This document shows positions 61,001 through 64,000 of a stretch of DNA of 64,000 nt, one piece after another. This stretch comes from CAZYTM01 sp964649725 (GTDB lineage Bacteria; Desulfobacterota; Desulfuromonadia; Geobacterales; Geobacteraceae): assembly GCA_964649725.1 (NCBI GenBank), contig CAZYTM010000006.1, forward strand, positions 150,285 through 214,284, in the 5' to 3' direction. How positions within the stretch are numbered: the first letter of the stretch is position 1; each line of letters opens with the position of its first letter. A program made the translations under genes and the position numbers. A model generated the notes under the pieces. It worked only from the letters and a program-made list of their open reading frames with translations, was not told where the DNA came from and ran no database searches.

Positions 61001-62162
61001 CTGCAACACCTGTGGCACCGTTGGCAGGAGTGGTACTGCTGACCGTCGGGCCATTTGTATCAACATCGACACTCCTGGGGGTACCGAAAACCGCCGAGAC
61101 ATTCCCCCTGCCGTCCCTGGCCCACGGATAGAGGGTATAGGTGCCGTCGCTACCAACCGTGTAAGATGTCGGAGCAGAGCTAAGCCACCCTGCATCGCCG
61201 GGAGCAGGTGGGGTGGCATTGGTAGTTATCATATAGCCTGTCACACCTTCATTGTCGGATGCTGTAAAGGAGATCGGCGAAATAGTCCAGCTGGTCGAAC
61301 TTGCTGGCGCAGTGAAGGTGCTTATCGTCGGCACTGTAACATCATACGCCAGCAGGACCATAGCGGCCAAAGAGCTCAAATTGGCTGCATTGCTGGCGGT
61401 ATGTTGGGAATATGTCCCCCCGGCAGTCGTATCGACCGCAATATAACTCATCATTTGCATAGTGCCCCAGGCCGCTACACTGCTCCAGCCGGTTGCAAAT
61501 GGGTTGATAACATATCCAGCACCTGCCGTGCTCCTGGTGATGTTGACGACCTCAACCGCCCGGTCGCCAGGAGTAATATTCATAATGGTCGAAAATGGCC
61601 CGACTGTGGCTGAGGCAGTTCCCCCGCTATTGTAGTTTAAGGCATAATCTATAGCTGTGGCCTGGTCAACACCATAGAATACCGCTGCATAGACTACCGA
61701 GGATTTGCCAACCCCGCTGAGAGAATACACCAGCGGCCTATTGGTGTTATCCATAACCGCATTATCTTTCAGGTAGAATAGATATGTATGCTGCACTGAA
61801 GATGTTGTACCATCACCAGCTGCCAAAGTCATCGCCTGCCCGCCGTAAGTGACTGAGCAAGTCTGTGCTGCCGCAGTAGGCAAAGATGATGATATCCCTA
61901 CCACCAGTATCCTATTGGTTTGTGCCGTTGTGACCATGTAATTCGAAGTATTAGTGGTCCATGAATTACCACCAGCTCGAGTATGCCATGCGTTTACTCT
62001 GACCCATGGCTGCAGCTGGGTAACCGCAGCATATGACCCAGATGGTTTATACCACCCGTCATGGAACAGGAATACTGTAACAAGCAGGGTGATCGCTGCA
62101 ACAATCCCGCACTTTGTCCAAATGCTCATCCCCTGGATTTTTTTCGCTATGATCTTTCCCAT
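58077..62162 (-). CDS. Large secreted multihaem c-type cytochrome with Ig-like and FN3-like domains
   Basis: The protein has 1361 residues. A membrane helix (CGIVAAITLLVTVFLF) after a basic start acts as a signal. Residues ~45-270 form a beta-rich domain of unknown type. Next come Ig-like repeats (VPTISTFTAPASSTSWTI, then GPTVSSTTPANGATGVAVNS of Big_5 type) and an FN3-like unit. The C-terminal half has eleven CxxCH haem sites (for example CSTCH, CEVCH, CVLCH, CVVCH, CYQCH, CLGCH, CFDCH twice, CTPCH, CLRCH, CSKCH) plus an odd CLDWKH. It is probably an outer-surface electron carrier. It has GAGG 6 nt before the ATG and is followed by VHPC peptide 2. Confidence 0.88.
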   Translation of the reverse strand: MGKIIAKKIQGMSIWTKCGIVAAITLLVTVFLFHDGWYKPSGSYAAVTQLQPWVRVNAWHTRAGGNSWTTNTSNYMVTTAQTNRILVVGISSSLPTAAAQTCSVTYGGQAMTLAAGDGTTSSVQHTYLFYLKDNAVMDNTNRPLVYSLSGVGKSSVVYAAVFYGVDQATAIDYALNYNSGGTASATVGPFSTIMNITPGDRAVEVVNITRSTAGAGYVINPFATGWSSVAAWGTMQMMSYIAVDTTAGGTYSQHTASNAANLSSLAAMVLLAYDVTVPTISTFTAPASSTSWTISPISFTASDNEGVTGYMITTNATPPAPGDAGWLSSAPTSYTVGSDGTYTLYPWARDGRGNVSAVFGTPRSVDVDTNGPTVSSTTPANGATGVAVNSNITINFNENVDCATVNTTNVTINGGSLALSSCSGSTAVFTASGQAMGTTYTANVSTGVKDLAGNSAAASYPFSFTTEANSTSAGIATAVKSGNKAIMVSMPYIFDDNHTSSAKVEYKLSTDLTYTLWQDLPNSVSPYTTLITGLTAGSTYDVRMTYIDSTDGVIGNPATQTVSVALPLYNPMLHNSVNLQSTKWGSVAGSGGWGIPGGRYGEFTCSTCHVPGTTNISRIKLNITTPLSTIPGGPVKFTNKSMATFAFGVYSAAVGNSVNICEVCHSKTNYHKYGQTTIISHENLGRTKDCVLCHKHEVGFKSSGCVVCHAYVQRGSRAPVMSQFMGTGNSHHVQGSRITDQACYQCHWAANIDGTVNEQYHGGVLVPDAPIRLVIYVSTARPTIYTTNAGAANTALHYVANGTRASITSLNNHCLGCHSDNANNSTPFDDGKTPRAYAWDNSSVGARYNQTGTAAWSPVAATTGGNRVSKKANLTKAYSAHGNAANNQRGWTTIFSGTGDEWSTIAKDPAWTNLSGTGQVVCFDCHNSHGSDATNGSSSYDSATGVKGGGILKSITTNFGGYGITYSPQGGGNVATKDLYKDGAALCFDCHIKAMQGQNNLGRVWSSYGNQQIVIDYHDTPYFSSNTFNVVKRFPYKGLGAGGTNKGGHFGASRPLINTPAEQINNTCTPCHDPHGVSPTLGGNQQYSVPLLKGTWLTAPYPEDAAGFSATLTRGGGSQVTPANQGSSPAYWLDQNTFQANRPTASVQISANQPYAAWGTFNVSANTLQTYDASQFAGLCLRCHAKADIAPNAGGTAPTWRSMERVHNSVKGWYSTNSKNVNSQAHAFTCSKCHVPHNSRLPRLLVTNCLDWKHRGRVQSGGSVAATAGWNVAGNLTTSVTTGSGYGRFPSGGARYSGTTAGGASGGIPRNSGPLFFGVRNNNAGIATTIALGSLCHNQATSGGGGASYPGAMLWNSWSMW

Positions 62163-62212
62163 TGTGACCTCAACTCAGATGTAATCGCGTATAGAGTTTA
62201 TAACATTTTATC

Positions 62213-62248
62213 GCCGACCGGTCTACCCAAATAGGGGGACCGGTCGGC
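62213..62248. other. Perfect 11-bp stem-loop between the two cytochrome genes
   Basis: GCCGACCGGTC (62213-62223) and GACCGGTCGGC (62238-62248) form an 11-bp stem, with extra CCC/GGG pairing in the loop. It lies 10 nt after the upstream cytochrome stop. No T-run follows on the minus strand, so it may slow decay of the first message or act as a partial terminator rather than a standard rho-independent one. Confidence 0.5.
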
Positions 62249-62258
62249 ACCAAATATA

Positions 62259-64000
62259 CTACATGCCGTCATGACAGATTATACAGTCTATTGCCTTCCC
62301 TGCACCGGTTGTCCAGGTGATCGGCTTGTTGAAGTGGCAGGATATATTGGAACAGGTCTTGGATGCACTATTCCAGGTCGATGAATTGAGCTGGGCCGTT
62401 GACTGGTCAAAGCTGCCGGCACCCTTGTAGCCATTCCTCGTCCAGACCGTTGTATCAAGCGACTCGGTACGTATCTGCGCCCTCGAGTTGATATTGGCAG
62501 AGACGAATACTACGTCCGGTCGGCCGTTGACATGCAGGGTTCTGTTTGCCAGAGTCATATTACCACGGAGAGTGGCGTTAGTGCCATTATGACACGATCC
62601 ACAATCCGGGTTTTTGTCGTTGGCTGCAGTAGTAACGGTCGTGTTGTGACAGATATTGCAGTTGATTGTCGATGCGACTGCTGCATTACCATGGCCACCC
62701 ATATTTGCAGTTGTAGCAAATGGAACCAGACCAACAGTACCGGAGAATATGTCATCATAATGGATAGCTGCCGTTACATGGCCAGCACCTGAACCGGTAC
62801 CACTGAAGTTACTGGTCCAGTGGACAGGCGAACCGACTATCTGCCTGTTTGGCGTATTGCCATGGCAATTGGTACATCTGTCACCCGTAGATGAGAATGT
62901 CGTCGTCCAGACCGGAGTCGTGGCATAGACCATGCTCCCTGCATAACCATTGGAATGACAGTAGACATTGTTACACCGTACTGTCCCACCCACTGTCACG
63001 ATACCGCTGCCGGCCACATCCTTGCCGTCCGCAGTGATCAGGGTGTTCAGCTTCTTCAGGCTGCCGGCACCTGTTACCCAGCGCAAGGTTATGTCAAGGG
63101 TTCCGTCACTATGCTTGTTCTTGTCAGCAGGGTGACAGTTGGCGCAACCAAAGCGGTACATACCGGCAATAGAATCGTTGGAGGTATAGTTGTAGAAGCT
63201 GACCGCATTGCTGGTGATCAGATTGCCGATATGAATGTTGTGCGCCCCGGACAAGTTGGGATGGCAGGATGCACAGACCAGCTTGGTACCCCATGTGGCG
63301 GCATTACCAAAATGACACTTCCCTGCTGCGCCGCCAGTACCGATACCAGAACAGGTACTACCTGCTACATTATAGTTGAATGTAAAGACAAAGCCAGGTG
63401 CTGGCAACAGGTCGTATGTCTTGTTGACATGCCTGGTAGCATCGGTAATTCTGGAGATGGTAGTATACACGTTTGTCGTGGAATAGTGGCAGAGCGTACA
63501 GTTGTCCGAATGAACGTTGTGGCTGTTAGCCTTCGGAGAACCGCTGGTGTATGAAGGTTTACCGGTGACATTGCCATTTCCATGACATCCCGAGCAGTCA
63601 AGTACACCAGCCCAAGTCACCCAACCGGTTGTTGCCGTCGTGGTGAGCATTGTGCCATTGCTGTGGCAGTATATGTTCTGACAGCTGTGATTTGTCAGGT
63701 TGTAAGCTGTGGCGCCTGTACCGACAAAACCGCTCCAGGAGATGTTCTTCACGCCACTCACATGGTTGCTGAAATCGGAAATCGTCGTCTTGCTACTTAC
63801 CGTCAAGGCATGACAGCTGTTACAGTTACTCACATTGGCGTTAGTAGCGTAACCACTCACGTGTATAGTATGCAGCGCCGAGTCGCCGTTGGCACTGTGG
63901 CAGGAGTTACATGTCACAACTTCGTTCCACTTCACTGCCTTGTAACTGTTAGTCCCACCGTAAGGTGCACCGTTCGAGTGACACCAGATGTTGTTACAGG
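62259..64000 (-). CDS. Multihaem c-type cytochrome with CxxxxCH...CxxCH repeats, N-terminus beyond window
   Basis: The frame runs to the right edge; about 580 residues are visible and the start lies outside (an internal GTG at 63935 is not the start). Ten CxxCH sites are seen (CNSCH twice, CSGCH, CTLCH, CASCH, CANCH, CTNCH, CNICH, CGSCH, CIICH). Four CxxxxCH sites (CNNIWCHSNG, CQNIYCHSNG, CNNVYCHSNG, CSNISCHF) alternate with them, the pattern described as the Geobacter CxxxxCH...CXXCH domain. One widely spaced CX11CH (CSGIGTGGAAGKCHF) is also present. It is probably an extracellular or outer-membrane electron carrier. It precedes the second cytochrome gene by about 96 nt, same strand. Confidence 0.88.
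   Translation of the reverse strand, partial: CNNIWCHSNGAPYGGTNSYKAVKWNEVVTCNSCHSANGDSALHTIHVSGYATNANVSNCNSCHALTVSSKTTISDFSNHVSGVKNISWSGFVGTGATAYNLTNHSCQNIYCHSNGTMLTTTATTGWVTWAGVLDCSGCHGNGNVTGKPSYTSGSPKANSHNVHSDNCTLCHYSTTNVYTTISRITDATRHVNKTYDLLPAPGFVFTFNYNVAGSTCSGIGTGGAAGKCHFGNAATWGTKLVCASCHPNLSGAHNIHIGNLITSNAVSFYNYTSNDSIAGMYRFGCANCHPADKNKHSDGTLDITLRWVTGAGSLKKLNTLITADGKDVAGSGIVTVGGTVRCNNVYCHSNGYAGSMVYATTPVWTTTFSSTGDRCTNCHGNTPNRQIVGSPVHWTSNFSGTGSGAGHVTAAIHYDDIFSGTVGLVPFATTANMGGHGNAAVASTINCNICHNTTVTTAANDKNPDCGSCHNGTNATLRGNMTLANRTLHVNGRPDVVFVSANINSRAQIRTESLDTTVWTRNGYKGAGSFDQSTAQLNSSTWNSASKTCSNISCHFNKPITWTTGAGKAIDCIICHDGM

Overview
The window looks like a chromosomal segment of a Geobacter-type bacterium (Desulfuromonadota, Geobacterales; a Geotalea/Geobacter-like genus is likely but not proven). 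The pointers are two large secreted multihaem c-type cytochromes, one with the CxxxxCH...CxxCH pattern known from Geobacter, a complete GeoRSP gene set (Geobacter radical SAM/SPASM plus PqqD-like system), a ResB-type cytochrome c maturation protein and many TMTC-like TPR membrane glycosyltransferases. Every supported gene lies on the minus strand, so transcription runs from position 64000 towards 1. Both window ends cut a gene.

In transcription order: (1) 64000-56900 holds two cytochromes, a 20-residue peptide gene ending in VHPC with its own terminators, and a secreted carboxypeptidase-regulatory-like (CpR) protein. (2) 56880-22748 is a glycan and protein-glycosylation region. It contains dolichyl-phosphate-sugar-synthase-like GT2 enzymes, many GT-C membrane proteins (four with TMTC-like architecture), a carbamoyltransferase/DUF5989/SxtJ trio, an FdtA/FdtB-like pair for a 3-amino-3-deoxy sugar, two tandem CDP-paratose-epimerase-like enzymes, a methyltransferase, an SGNH hydrolase and three radical SAM proteins. 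No flippase, polymerase or capsule export gene was recognised. (3) 22402-8681 is a run of respiratory and maturation genes: CpR protein, a second VHPC peptide (19 residues), beta-helix protein, another CpR protein, truncated OpuAC-like protein, ResB, PF03773 permease, cupin, then the GeoRSP trio (PqqD-like, radical SAM/SPASM, SPASM-only), FmdE-like protein, PhnD-like lipoprotein, TPR protein and YedE-like transporter. (4) 8552-1 returns to glycan genes: a TMTC-like protein, then two related radical SAM enzymes flanking a thiamine-diphosphate E1 alpha/beta pair that has no E2/E3, a GT2 enzyme and a truncated GT-C protein.

The most interesting candidate system is the GeoRSP run. Its natural substrate is, to my knowledge, unassigned. 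Two minute genes, too short for normal gene calling, encode the related peptides MKKRSYVKPMVVGSAIVHPC and MKRQYVRPKIVAAAVVHPC. Each carries a YVxP element like the leader motifs bound by PqqD-type domains and an invariant C-terminal VHPC. One sits inside the GeoRSP-bearing run and the other directly after a multihaem cytochrome; both neighbour paralogous CpR proteins. I propose, as inference, that they are precursors or cofactors matured by the GeoRSP enzymes and used in an extracytoplasmic redox assembly. A leader-peptide attenuator is the main alternative.

No tRNA, rRNA, CRISPR array, insertion sequence or plus-strand gene could be supported.
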